From Paulinella micropora (Eukaryota; Cercozoa; Imbricatea; Euglyphida): a stretch of DNA of 64,000 nucleotides. The number at the start of each line of letters is the position of its first letter. The stretch's first letter is position 1. Positions 25,940 to 41,132 of this stretch are shown one piece after another. Location of the stretch: contig BJOX01000123.1 in NCBI GenBank assembly GCA_009731375.1, positions 332,645-396,644 of the forward strand, in the 5' to 3' direction. Under the pieces are notes generated by a model that saw nothing but the letters and a program-made list of their open reading frames with translations, was not told the DNA's origin and made no database searches. The translations under genes and the position numbers were made by a program.

Positions 25940-25968
25940 CAGATCGCCCGACGGCCCAACCAGCAGAA
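25940..25968 (-). CDS. URB1: URB1 exon 28 (29 nt)
   Basis: Acceptor TATGTAG|TTCTGC, donor GATCTG|GTACATAC; reads V-LLVGPSGDL. The 5' edge (GTCCTGCTTGTTGGGCC-like) recurs upstream at about 26041-26072, 26808-26835 and 27540-27560. Phases fit exons 27 and 29. Confidence 0.6.
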
Positions 25969-27752
<1,784 letters not shown>

Positions 27753-27837
27753 CTAATCGTGTAAGCCAGGCAAGAAGGCCATGCTTATGTACAAGCAGGT
27801 AGAATGAAGCAGGGACTCGCAGCCCCGCACTTACCAC
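27753..27837 (-). CDS. URB1: URB1 exon 27
   Basis: Acceptor TTGGCAG|GTGGTAAG, donor CGATTAG|GTATGTATC. It reads VVSAGLRVPASFYLLVHKHG plus LLAWLTRL, matching the human continuation VARSAYEIIRDYSLLTWI without a gap. Its 5' edge is echoed once upstream at 27911-27955. Confidence 0.92.
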
Positions 27838-28380
27838 CTGCCAATAGAGGCAAGAACGAGTTGATAGATAGACAGGTAGATAGGTAGGTAGGTAGGTAGA
27901 TAGATAGATAGACCCGCACTTACCACCTGCCAATACAGGCAAAAACGAGGCAGTTGATAGATAGATAGACAGGTAAGTAGGTAGGTAGGTAGGTAGGTAG
28001 GTAGGTAGATAGATTAGATAGATAGATAGATATGGGGGAAATTGAGGCAATGGTGAGGCAACGGATGCGGGACGGTGAGGCAAGAGTGAGGCAGTGGATA
28101 TGGAAGATTAAGGCAAAGAGGAGGAGGCAAAAGAGAGGACAAAGTGGCAATACTGAGGCAAAAGAGAGAACAAAGTGGCAATAGTGCGGCGAAAGAGAGG
28201 ACAAAGTTGCAATAGTGCGGCAAAAGAGAGGACAAAGTGGCAATAGTGAGGCAAAAGAGAGGACAAAGTGGCAATAGTGCGGCAAAAGAGAGGACAAAGT
28301 GGCAATAGTGAGGCAAAAGAGGGGACAAAGTGGCAATAGTGAGGCAAAAGAGAGGTTAAAGTGGCAATAGTGAGGCAGGC

Positions 28381-28508
<128 letters not shown>

Positions 28509-28509
28509 C

Positions 28510-28561
<52 letters not shown>

Positions 28562-28972
28562 GCTGGGCCCGTGGTGAGGTGCCTTATGTGTGCCTAGCCA
28601 TACGCCTATAAGTCATATGCCGAAATAGCGACGGGAAGCACAATCCTGTTCCCTCAGGGTGCCCTTTCTCGCTTGTTGAGCCCGGAATAAAACCCACAGT
28701 GCTCTGTCGGTTTATACTAGACTGTCGAACAGTCTCGAAACTCCATCTGCTTACTGGGCCCTCTGTAATGGAGGTGGGAGCTCGTTCTGCAAGGGGCGCT
28801 TTATGGAACGAGCCCTGGCCCCGCCTGGTACTAGGAAGCTTTGGTATTGCCTGTATCAGTCCCTTCCGTGCAAACATCACGGCTTAGCTGGGCATCGGGT
28901 TAATACTTTACCCACAGACTTCCTGGTTGACGAAATCAGAAGCTCCTTTTTTCTGACATTAGTCGATATTTC

Positions 28973-28973
<1 letters not shown>
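28562..28973 (-). mobile_element. element C, copy 3, minus orientation
   Basis: Reverse complement of the first 410 bp of element C. Its left end is truncated at GCTGGGCCCGTGG and its right end (CGATATTTCA) is the normal element start, again abutting a TCTA array. Confidence 0.75.
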
Positions 28974-29053
<80 letters not shown>

Positions 29054-29093
29054 CGGGAATGGAAGGGACATTCAGACAAGAGTGATATAGATG

Positions 29094-29131
<38 letters not shown>

Positions 29132-29326
29132 GTAGATAGATAGATAGGCAGCGGGGATATGGGACGTTGAGGCAATAGTGATAGATAGATAGAGTGATAG
29201 AGTAGATTGATAGATAGATAGAGTAGATAGAGTAGATAGATAGTGAGGCAGTGGAGGTGGTGAGGCAAAGTGGAGAGGACGAAGTTGCTATACGCGATCC
29301 AAGACAACAAGCTGGCGACATTGTCA

Positions 29327-29539
29327 GAGAAGTTCCTTGTCCTTAACCACAATGAGCAATGACTTCAAACGTTTCGTTCTCAGCCGTTTCTGATCTTTGC
29401 GGCTTGTGTAGTGGCTCGTTTGAAAGCTCTGATCAAGAGCTTTCTAGTGAGCCACAGCACAGGTAGTAGATGCAAATACTGACTGAGATCAAAGCGCTTG
29501 AACTCATTGTTCGTTGTACTTAAGAAATAGGAACTTCTC
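29327..29539 (+). mobile_element. family A foldback MITE-like element, copy 2
   Basis: GAGAAGTTCCTTGTCCTTAA at the left end and TTAAGAAATAGGAACTTCTC at the right. About 60 bp of each end pair imperfectly and the inner palindrome GTGGCTCGTTTGAAAGCTC / GAGCTTTCTAGTGAGCCAC completes a nearly full-length hairpin. Confidence 0.82.
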
Positions 29540-29556
29540 AGTCTTAGTTGGCCGAC

Positions 29557-29676
29557 CTGGCAGAGTTGCAACAGAGTGGCTGTATCAAGCCGCAAGCAGC
29601 CGAGTTGAGCAGAGCTGAGAAGCCAACAATCCAGCCCAAGCAAGAGCGACCAGACATGACGGCGGGCGAAGGCCGC
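29557..29676 (-). CDS. URB1: URB1 exon 26 (40 codons)
   Basis: Acceptor GGTAAG|GCGGCC (a weak pyrimidine tract; an (ATT)n array lies upstream), donor CTGCCAG|GTCGGC. It reads AAFARRHVWSLLLGLDCWLL, then LRLDTATLLQLCQ. This aligns with ELCARRGIFHVILSFF... and the following EILQNAAQ in human. Family A MITE copy 2 starts 17 bp past the donor. Confidence 0.88.
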
Positions 29677-29733
29677 CTTACCAGACAAAATATTATGGTT
29701 ATTATGGTTATTATGATTATGATTATGATTATG

Positions 29734-29848
<115 letters not shown>

Positions 29849-29913
29849 TTATTATTATTATTATTGTTATGATGATGATGATGATGATGATGATGATAAC
29901 GACGATGATGACG

Positions 29914-29948
<35 letters not shown>

Positions 29949-29966
29949 TATTACTATTATTATTAC

Positions 29967-30036
<70 letters not shown>

Positions 30037-30151
30037 AGCAACGATCATAACATGCCTTTTGTTGTTATTGTTGTTGTTGTTGATGATGATGATGATGATG
30101 ATGCTGTTGTTGTTGTTGTTGTTGTTGTTGCTGTTGTTGTTGTTGTCGTCG

Positions 30152-30191
<40 letters not shown>

Positions 30192-30271
30192 CGTCGTCGT
30201 CGTCGTCGTCGTCGTCGTTGTTGTTGTTGTTGTTATTGTTGTTATTGTTGTTGTTGTTGTTTTTGTTGTTT

Positions 30272-30303
<32 letters not shown>

Positions 30304-30417
30304 GCTGTCGTCGTCGTCGTCGTTGTTGTCATGGTCATGGTCATTGTCGTCGTCGTCGTCGTCGTCGTTGTTGTTGCTGTCGTCGTCGTCGTCGTCGTCG
30401 TCGTCGTTGTTGTTGCT

Positions 30418-30449
<32 letters not shown>

Positions 30450-30603
30450 TGTTGTTGCTTTCGTCGTCGTCGTCGTCGTCGTCATTATTCCTGTAGTTCT
30501 TATGCGGAACGGACTGCTGTGTCATTTTCCTCTGTCGGCGAATTCCTACCCGGTTAGTCTCGCCACCCCAGACCCCAAATTCTCCCCACAAGTTTGGAGA
30601 AGT

Positions 30604-30855
30604 GGTCTGGTAGAACTGCTTTTGGCAACGGTTGGTGTCAGGACGATTTTTCATCCGAAGCAACTTCCACACAAAGGAGGACCATTCATTTTACCAGTTC
30701 ACAACTTTTCAAACCATCTTCCCTGACCCAACTTTTCACACCCACAGACGCCTCTCTTAACTCTCCGCTCAGATCCGCTCTTTCCCGCCACTTCCAACCA
30801 ACTCCCAAACTTTCTCCGCTCAGACCCCAAAATCAACCAGCAGTTCTACCAGACC
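30604..30855. repeat. 252-bp inverted-repeat-ended island
   Basis: GGTCTGGTAGAACTGCT at 30604-30620 and its exact reverse complement AGCAGTTCTACCAGACC at 30839-30855 bound a non-coding segment with two CTCCGCTCAGA copies (about 30765 and 30818). It could be another small non-autonomous DNA element, but it is single-copy in the window. Confidence 0.5.
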
Positions 30856-31028
30856 CTCTCTTTTTTTGTAGCGGAGCGAGAAAAAAGACGGGGCTGGTGG
30901 CGAGACTACTACCCGGTAAAGCCGACATAATTTGCGGCCAGCCGTTTTAAGACCGTTGGGCCCCATTTTTTCCTCTACGTACTGTATAGTGACCTCCGTA
31001 ACTGCTTTTTAACCGTCATTTGCGGTAT

Positions 31029-31242
31029 GAGAAGTTCCTTGTCCTTAAGCGCCAATGAGCAATTACTTCAAACGTTTCGTTCTCAGCCGGTTCTGATCTT
31101 GAGGGCGTGTGTAGTGGCTCGTTTGAAAGCTCTCATCAAGAGCTGTCTAGTGAGCCATAGCACAGGTTGTAGATGCAACTACTGACTGAGATCAAAGCGC
31201 TTGAACTAATTGTTCGTTGTACTTAAGAAATAGGAACTTCTC
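31029..31242 (+). mobile_element. family A foldback MITE-like element, copy 3
   Basis: 214 bp, same ends as copy 2 (GAGAAGTTCC / GGAACTTCTC) with scattered substitutions in the interior. Divergence among copies suggests separate, not very recent insertions. Confidence 0.82.
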
Positions 31243-31324
31243 TAGTAACCTCCGTAGCTGCTTTTTAAAGTAATTTGCGGTATTTTTAGAGTGGAAAAAG
31301 GGACTCCTACCTGGCCTTCCTCGC

Positions 31325-31357
<33 letters not shown>

Positions 31358-31539
31358 CATTGTCGTTGTTGTTGTTGTTGTTGTTATTGTTGTTGTTGTT
31401 GTTTTTGTCATTGTCGTTATCATTGTCGTCGTCGTCGTTGTTGTTGTTGTTGTCATTGTATTGTCATTGTATTGTCGTCGTTGTCGTCGTCGTCCTTGTG
31501 TATTCCTGCTGTTCTTATTTTTCTCCTTCCCTCTCCTAC

Positions 31540-31620
31540 CTGATCTTCCTCACTGACCAGACCCCTCGCCAGGATTTTCAGGAGCCAGGCGCGGTGGGCC
31601 CGCTGTGTCTGCTCGCTGCC
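31540..31620 (-). CDS. URB1: URB1 exon 25 (27 codons)
   Basis: Acceptor CTTTTGCAG|GGCAGC, donor GATCAG|GTAGGAGAG. It reads GSEQTQRAHRAWLLKILARG plus LVSEEDQ, aligning with the human stretch FEQKTEQEWVFGVLRQGLRD. Phase 0 on both sides. Confidence 0.92.
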
Positions 31621-33410
31621 CTGCAAAAGCTGGGAAAGAGAGGACGCAGTAGCGAAGGTGAGGCGAAAAGAGAGAGTGGACAAAGTGGCAATAGTGAGGC
31701 AAAAAGAGAGGACAAAGCGGCAATAGTGAGGCAAAAGAGAGGACAAAGTGGCAATAGTGAGGCAAAAGACAGGATAAAATGGCAGTAGTGAGGCAAAAGA
31801 GAGCACAAAGTGGCAATAGTGAGGCAACAGAGAGAGGGAAAAGTGGCAATAGTGAGGCAAAGAGAGAGGACAAAGTGGCAATAGTGAGGCAAAAGAGAGA
31901 GGACAAAGTGGCAAGAGTGAGGCAAAAGAGAGAACAAAGTGGCAATAGTGAGGAAAAAGAGAGGACAAAGTGGCAATAGTGAGGCAAAAGAGAGAGGACA
32001 AAGTGGCAATAATGAGGAAAAAGAGGACAAAGTGGTAATAGTGAGGCAAAAGAGAGGACAAAGTGGCAATAGTGAGACGAAAGAGAGAGGACAAAAGGGC
32101 AATAGTGAGGAAAAAGAGAGGACAAAGTGGTAATAGTAAGGCAAAAGAGAGGACAAAGTGGCAATAGTGAGGCAAAAGAGAGAGGACAAAGTGGCAATAG
32201 TGAGGCAAAAGAGAGAGGACAAAGTGGCAAGAGTGAGGCAAAAGAGAGAACAAAGTGGCAATAGTGAGGAAAAAGAGAGGACAAAGTGGCAATAGTGAGG
32301 CAAAAGAGAGAGGACAAAGTGGCAATAATGAGGAAAAAGAGGACAAAGTGGTAATAGTGAGGCAAAAGAGAGGACAAAGTGGCAATAGTGAGACGAAAGA
32401 GAGAGGACAAAAGGGCAATAGTGAGGAAAAAGAGAGGACAAAGTGGTAATAGTAAGGCAAAAGAGAGGACAAAGTGGCAATAGTGAGGCAAAAGAGAGAG
32501 GACAAAGTGGCAATAGTGAGGCAAAAGAGAGAGGACAAAGTGGCAAGAGTGAGGCAAAAGAGAGAACAAAGTGGCAATAGTGAGGAAAAAGAGAGGACAA
32601 AGTGGCAATAGTGAGGCAAAAGAGAGAGGACAAAGTGGCAATAATTAGGAAAAAGAGAGGACAAAGTGGTGTAATAGTGAGGCAAAAGAGAGGACAAAGT
32701 GGCAATAGTGAGGCAAAAGAGAGAGGACAAAAGGGCAATAGTGAGGCAAAAGAGAGAGGACAAAGTGGTAATAGTGAGGCAAAATAGAGGACAAAGTGGC
32801 AATAGTGAGGCACTAGTACGGCAGTAGTGAGGCAATAGCGAGGCAATAGTGAGGCAATAGTGAGGACAAAGTAGCAGTGAGGCAGTAGTGAGGCTGTAGA
32901 GAGGCAGTAGAGACAAACTGGAAGTGAGACAGTAGTGAGGCAATAGTGAGGCAAAAGAGAGGACAAAGTGGCAATAGTGAGGCAACAGAGAGGACAAAGT
33001 GGCAATAGTCAGGCAAAAGAGAGGACAAAGTGGCAATAGCGCGGCAAAAGAGAGGTCAAAGTGGCAATTAGCGAGGCAAAAGAGAGGATAAAGTGGCAAT
33101 AGTGAGGCAAAAGAGAGGACAAAGTGGCAATAGTGAGGCAAAAGAGAGGACAAAGTGGAAATAGTGAGGCAAAAGAGAGAACAAAGTGGAAATAGTGAGC
33201 AATAGTGATATGACATGGGTATATCGGTAAGAGGATAAAGTGGCAATAGTCAGGATCTGATATGACATGGGTATGTATGTATGTATGTATGTATGTATGT
33301 GTGTGTGTGTGTGTGTGTTTGTATGTATGTATGCATGTCCCTCCCGTTGCCTCAGTGCTGCCTACATACATACATACATACACACATACATACATACATA
33401 CATACATACA

Positions 33411-33443
<33 letters not shown>

Positions 33444-33893
33444 GCAGTAGTGAGGCAGTTAGCGGTACTTGATATAACATAGGTACGTCGGATACATACA
33501 TACATTCATACATACATACATACATACATACATACATACATACATACATACATACATACATGCAGTAGTGAGGCATTTAGCGGTACATACATACATACAT
33601 ACATTTATACATACATACATACATACATGCAGTAGTGAGGCAGTTAGCGGTACCTGATATAACATTGCTACGTCGGATACATACATACATACATACATAC
33701 ATACATACATACATACATACATACATACATGCAGTAGTGAGGCAGTTAGCGGTACATACATACATACATACATACATACATACATACATACATACATACA
33801 TACATACATACATACATACATGCAGTAGTGAGGCAGTTAGCGGTACCTGATATAACATAGGTACGTCGGATACATACATACATGAATACATAC

Positions 33894-33936
<43 letters not shown>

Positions 33937-34262
33937 CATACATACATACATACATGCAGTAGTGAGGCAGTTAGCGGTACCTGATATAACATTGGTACGT
34001 CGGATACATACATACATGAATACATACATACATACATACGTACATACATACATACATACATGCAGTAGTGAGGCAGTTAGCGGTACTTGATATAACATAG
34101 GTACGTCGGATACATACATACATATATACATACATACATACATACATACATACATACATACATACATGCAGTAGTGAGGCAGTTAGCGGTATAGATAGAT
34201 AGATGGATAGATAGATAGATAGATGGATAGATAGATAGATAGATAGATAGCTATATAGATAT

Positions 34263-34320
<58 letters not shown>

Positions 34321-34331
34321 GGATAGGTAAC
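31621..34331. repeat. intron 24: 1.6-kb minisatellite and exon 24 3'-edge echo array
   Basis: 31660-33200 is GGCAATAGTGAGGCAAAAGA units. The blocks 31939-32133 and 32255-32449 are identical, showing higher-order duplication (about 316 bp). 33265-33430 is TATG/TACA. 33430-34190 has exon 24 donor echoes spaced by (TACA)n and one TAGA block. 34195-34325 is TAGA. Confidence 0.92.
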
Positions 34332-34393
34332 CTGATATAACATTGGCACGTCAGTGAGGTCGAGAGCAGGGCGAGCGGTCAAGAAACGATTAA
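34332..34393 (-). CDS. URB1: URB1 exon 24
   Basis: Acceptor TAATTTAG|TTAATCG, donor ATATCAG|GTTACC. It reads V-NRFLTARPALDLTDVPMLYQ and matches the family motif NxFLL....L....VP.FY. Its 5' edge is echoed twice upstream (34506-34552, 34616-34662). Its 3' edge with the donor is echoed at least five times downstream (33439-34111). Confidence 0.92.
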
Positions 34394-37406
<3,013 letters not shown>

Positions 37407-37563
37407 CTGGGACATAGAGGCTGTGTCGTGGCTTCAGTAGGATGGTCAGAGCGGCCCCTAGAAAACTGCTGATCAGGCCGGGGACGCGCGGCAGCTGCGC
37501 ATGCTGCTTCCCCGCCTCCTTCGCGCCTATCGCATTTCTAAGGGCGCGAAGCAGGATCTCGAC
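37407..37563 (-). CDS. URB1: URB1 exon 23
   Basis: Acceptor CAACTGCAG|GTCGAG, donor TGTCCCAG|GTATAG. It reads [33 protein letters not shown] and [13 protein letters not shown]. This matches the family stretch LLDVVRNGI...LPF.LALFIAKAA..ILKPEEHMY, one of the clearest diagnostic segments. The acceptor duplicates the end of exon 22. Confidence 0.93.
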
Positions 37564-38194
37564 CTGCAGTTGTTCGCGCGGAGGGGAAATAAAGGCAGTA
37601 GTGAGGCAGTAGTGAGGCAGTAGTGAGGCAGTAGTGAGGAAAATGGTGAAGCAAAAGAGAGGGACAAAATGGCAGTAGCGTTGCAATAATGAGGCAGTAG
37701 TGAGATCTCGACCTGCATTTGTTCTGGAAAGGGGAAATAAAGGCAGTAGTGGAGGGGAAATAAAGGCAGTAGTGGAGGGAAATGAAGGCAGTAATAAAGG
37801 GGAAATAAAGGCAGTAGTGGAGGGGAAATAAAGGCAGTAGTGGAGGGGAATAAAGGCAGTAGTGGAGGGGAAATAAAGGCAGTAGTGGAGGAGAAATAAA
37901 AGGCAGTAGTGGAGGGGAAACAAAGGCAGTAGTGGAGGGGAAATAAAGGCAGTAGTGGAGGGGGAATAAAGGCAGTAGTGGAGGGGAAATAAAGGCAGTA
38001 GTGGAGGAGAAATAAAAGGCAGTAGTGGAGGGGAAATAAAAGGCAGTAGTGGAGGGGAAATAAAGGCAGTAGTGGAGGGGAAATAAAGGCAGTAGTGGAG
38101 TGGAAATAAAGGCAGTAGTGGAGGGGAAATAAAGGCAGTAGTGGAGGGGAAATAAAGGCAGTAGTGGAGGGGAAATAAAGGCAGTAGTGGCGAC
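37564..38194 (-). repeat. intron 22: minisatellite bounded by duplicated exon junctions
   Basis: Units GGGGAAATAAAGGCAGTAGTGGA. The donor side (GCGAACAACTGCAG|GTCG), an internal copy at 37700-37726 (AACAAATGCAG|GTCGAGATC) and the acceptor side (GCGAACAACTGCAG|GTCGAGATC) are three copies of the same exon junction. Confidence 0.93.
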
Positions 38195-38303
38195 CTGCAG
38201 TTGTTCGCGGAAGGCGGTGGCTTCGACGGCGCGTGTGCGCGCGGCTTCGCGGTAGAGGTGGTTGTGCGCGCGACGCTCTTGCTGCTGCTTCCACGTGGGC
38301 TGG
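38195..38303 (-). CDS. URB1: URB1 exon 22
   Basis: Acceptor ATCTAG|CCAGCC, donor CAACTGCAG|GTCGCC. It reads S-QPTWKQQQERRAHNHLYRE, AARTRAVEAT and AFREQLQ. The AFREQLQ end aligns with the RFQEQ.QL motif of human URB1, immediately before the LLYLLDVVRNGI helix. Confidence 0.9.
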
Positions 38304-38321
38304 CTAGATAGATAGATAGAC

Positions 38322-38366
<45 letters not shown>

Positions 38367-38377
38367 TATAGATATAC

Positions 38378-38422
38378 CTCGCCGCCTCGTTCTCGTTCCC
38401 TTGCGGCATCAGTGCAGCGTGC
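38378..38422 (-). CDS. URB1: URB1 exon 21 (45 nt), possibly recently recruited
   Basis: Acceptor ATCTAG|GCACGC, donor GGCGGCGAG|GTATATC. It reads R-HAALMPQGNENEAA in phase 2 on both sides, so including or skipping it keeps the frame. Its 3' end with the donor copies the end of exon 20. The human protein has no extra residues here, as far as I recall. Confidence 0.55.
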
Positions 38423-38602
<180 letters not shown>

Positions 38603-38667
38603 CTCGCCGCCGTGGCCTCTAGTAAGGAGAAAAACTCACCCAATGCTCGATAGCCTAGGTATCGCAC
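38603..38667 (-). CDS. URB1: URB1 exon 20
   Basis: Acceptor ATTGCGACAG|GTGCGA, donor GCGGCGAG|GTATATC. It reads VRYLGYRALGEFFSLLEATA, the helix that follows HPLRQ in the family (MRAAAYYVLA... in human). The 24 bp spanning the acceptor are identical to those spanning the exon 19 donor. Confidence 0.9.
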
Positions 38668-39070
38668 CTGTCGCAATGGGTGGGATATGTGATAGAAAGG
38701 CAGCGGATAGGACATAAAGGCAATAGAGAGGCAGTGGATAGGACATAAAGGCAATAGAGAGGCAGTGGATAGACATAAAGGCGATAGAGAGGCAGTGGAT
38801 AGGACATAAAGGCAATAGAGGCAGTGGATAGGACATAAAGGCAATAGAGAGGCAGTGGATAGGACATAAAGGCAACAAAGAGGCAGTAGGTAGGACAGAA
38901 AGGCAATAGAAAGCAGTACTTAGGACATAAAGGCAATAGAGAGGCAGTGGATAGGACATACATGCAATAGAAGGGCAGTGGATAGGACATAAAGGCAATA
39001 GAGAGGCAGTGGATAGACATAAAGGCAATAGAGAGGCAGTGGCAGGGACATTAAGGTTGTAGAAAGCGAC
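38668..39070 (-). repeat. intron 19: minisatellite bounded by a 24-bp direct duplication
   Basis: Units GGACATAAAGGCAATAGAGAGGCAGTGGATA. The 24 bp ending at each boundary are identical (CTGTCGCAATGGGTGGGATA plus four), so donor and acceptor exon flanks are the same duplicated exon segment containing CAG|GT. Confidence 0.95.
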
Positions 39071-40279
39071 CTGTCGCAATGGGTGGGATATGGATTGTAG
39101 CAAATAGCCCACCGCTCCGATTTCCGTCAACTTGCGTGCATCAACCCCTCCTGCATTGGCTGCGTTCTGTAGGTGGCCGGTTAGCAAGGGCAGAAGGAAG
39201 AATGGGTCGTACTTGAAATCTTCAGCTTGCATGGCAGGTCCCTTGGCAAGCAGATGGGGATTGACCACCGTGTAGAGCCAGTCAGAGTGACTGACGGTGT
39301 GGTCCAGAGGGGAATCTATGCCCGCCAGCAGCGCCGCGCGACCGCATGCACCAAATTGCAAGCGAATATCCCCGAAAACACTCCGGGGCCACACCGTTAC
39401 TACCGTTTGAGATGGGTCGGGCTGAAACTCTAGTGCAGCTTCTCCTTCATGTGTAAACATGGTAAGAACGGCGCGCGTGGCCAAGTCGCGCTGCGAGCAT
39501 GTGCCCTCGTATCCAGCCAGCAACAGCGCCACCAACCGCTGGTTGCATTTAGCCGCGCAAGGTGGGGGGTCACAAACTGCGGGGAGGGAGAACAAGAGCC
39601 AAAGAAACGCCAGCAGAAGCGTCTTGACTTCTGTGTTGCTCTCCCCGACGTCGCTTCTTGTCTCGGAGAGAATCCAGCTGGGAAACGCCGAGTGGCTTAC
39701 AATCAGCCCAAACAGCACTTGCGGGGCCATCAATCTGCCTTCCATTTTGTCCTCGTCTTGGGCCGGAACGCTCGCGTTGCCTTTTTTGCCCTTGCTGGCC
39801 GGACGGACCTGCGCATGCGCTGCTGCATCCGTTTCTTCTCGAATTGACGTGTGGATTGTGCGCAGGTATGTGAGTAACGGGCGAGGGGCCGGCGGTAAGG
39901 AGCGGGTAACGGTTAGCGGTAAAGTGTAATGGTAGAGCGCGAGCGCGAAGCGCAGCGCAGGCGCTCCGCAAGTATTGCTGTTGTTGTTGTTGTCTTTGTC
40001 GTCTTGGATGGTGCGAAAGCGCAAGATGGCTAGCAAACATTGCCTAGCCATCTCGATCTCGGAGCCATGGTCGGGCAGGGCGGTGAGCAGGGCGGGCCAG
40101 GGTGGTAGCCCGTCCTGCTGGAGAAGGGAGGTGAGGAAGCCAAGCAAACTTCGCTCCAGCCGAGACCAGGCGGGGGATAAGGGGTCGTGCAGCAGCTGCG
40201 AGGCAGAACTGGCTGTGGTTGCCCCGGTGTTTGCTGTGGCGTTTGGTTGCGATGCACAGCGGCGGCTGCCCTTGCGGGC
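39071..40279 (-). CDS. URB1: URB1 exon 19, conserved core, 403 codons
   Basis: This is the largest exon. The acceptor is CGCATACAG|GCCCGC and the donor CGACAG|GTCGCTT. Recognisable URB1 family features in order are LLHDPLSPAWSRLERSLLGF, a short Asn run (DNNNNSN), VLFGLIVSHSAF, LVALLLAGYEGTCSQRDLA, LTMFTHEGEAALEF, VWPRSVFGDIR, HSDWLYTVVNPHLL, YDPFFLLPLLTGHL, and ARKLTEIGAVGYLLQ leading to SISHPLRQ. In human URB1 the matching order is LLAAY..., a WGP-like stretch, YDPCFLL... and MRAAAYY. It is GC-rich and free of repeats apart from CAACAA. It forms part of the helical scaffold that binds early pre-60S particles. Confidence 0.92.
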
Positions 40280-40356
40280 CTGTATGCGAGAAACGAAGTG
40301 GGTTGATAGGTAGATAACGAGATCGGAATAAATAGATAAATAAATGAATAAATGAA

Positions 40357-40391
<35 letters not shown>

Positions 40392-40923
40392 ACAAATAAA
40401 TAAATAAAAATAAAATAAAAAAATAAAATAAAATAAAATAAAATAAATAAAATAAATAAAATAAATAAAATAAATAAAATAAATAAAATAAAATAAACAA
40501 ATGAATAAAATAAATGAAATAAATAAGATAGATAAGATAGATAAAATAGATAAAATGAATAAAATAAATAAAATAAATAACATAAATAACATAAATAAAA
40601 TAAAATAAATAAAATAAAATAAATAAAATAAATAAAAGTAAAAAAATAAAATAAAAAATAAAATAAAAAATAAAATAAATAAAATAACTAATATAAATAA
40701 AATGATGAAAATAAAAATAGAAAATAAGTAAAATAAGAAAATAAAATAAAAAAGTAAAGAAAATACATAAAATACAAAATTTATAAAATGAATAAAATAA
40801 ATAAAATAAATAAAATAAATAAACAAAATAAACAAATTAAAAAAATCAATTAAATCAATAAACTCAATCAAATAAAAAATAAATAAATAAATAAACAAAT
40901 AAACAAACAAATAAATAAACAAA

Positions 40924-40962
<39 letters not shown>

Positions 40963-41088
40963 ACAAATAAATAAATAAATAAATAAATAAATAAAGAGTT
41001 CAAGTAAAATAAATAAACAAACAAAGAAATATATATCGATAAGCAAACATACCTACATACATACACACATACATACATATATACATAC
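40280..41088. repeat. intron 18: (AAAT)n/(AAATA)n array
   Basis: About 720 bp of (AAAT)n, AAATA, AAATAAC and AAGATAG variants on +, that is T-rich on the transcribed strand; (ACAT)n near 41050-41090. No echoes. Confidence 0.92.
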
Positions 41089-41132
41089 AAACCACGTATT
41101 GACGGCGCAGCAATCCGCGAAGTCTGGGTAGC
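41089..41132 (-). CDS. URB1: URB1 exon 18 (44 nt)
   Basis: Acceptor ATACACAG|GCTACCC, donor TGGTTT|GTATGT (ideal 5' site). It reads R-YPDFADCCAVNTWF and joins exon 19 in phase 0. Its 5' edge with the acceptor (ACAG|GCTACCCAGACTTCG) is echoed eleven times upstream between 41227 and 42413. Confidence 0.75.

Noticed and set aside
29268-29325. Possible exon reading DNVASLLSWIAYSN on the minus strand
   Set aside because: It lies between exons 26 and 27, whose peptides join without a gap against the remembered human URB1; it lacks a GT donor in phase. Left as unexplained unique sequence.
33430-34190. CRISPR-like pattern of identical 30-50 bp repeats with variable spacers (also 41227-42413)
   Set aside because: Eukaryotic context, spacers are microsatellite, and the repeats are copies of an adjacent exon edge including its splice site.
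38655-39020. Minus-strand frames rich in SIAFMSYPLPLYCLY (also 10186-11447 and 31453-33246)
   Set aside because: They are translations of the AGGCARTAG minisatellites; the peptide period equals the DNA unit.
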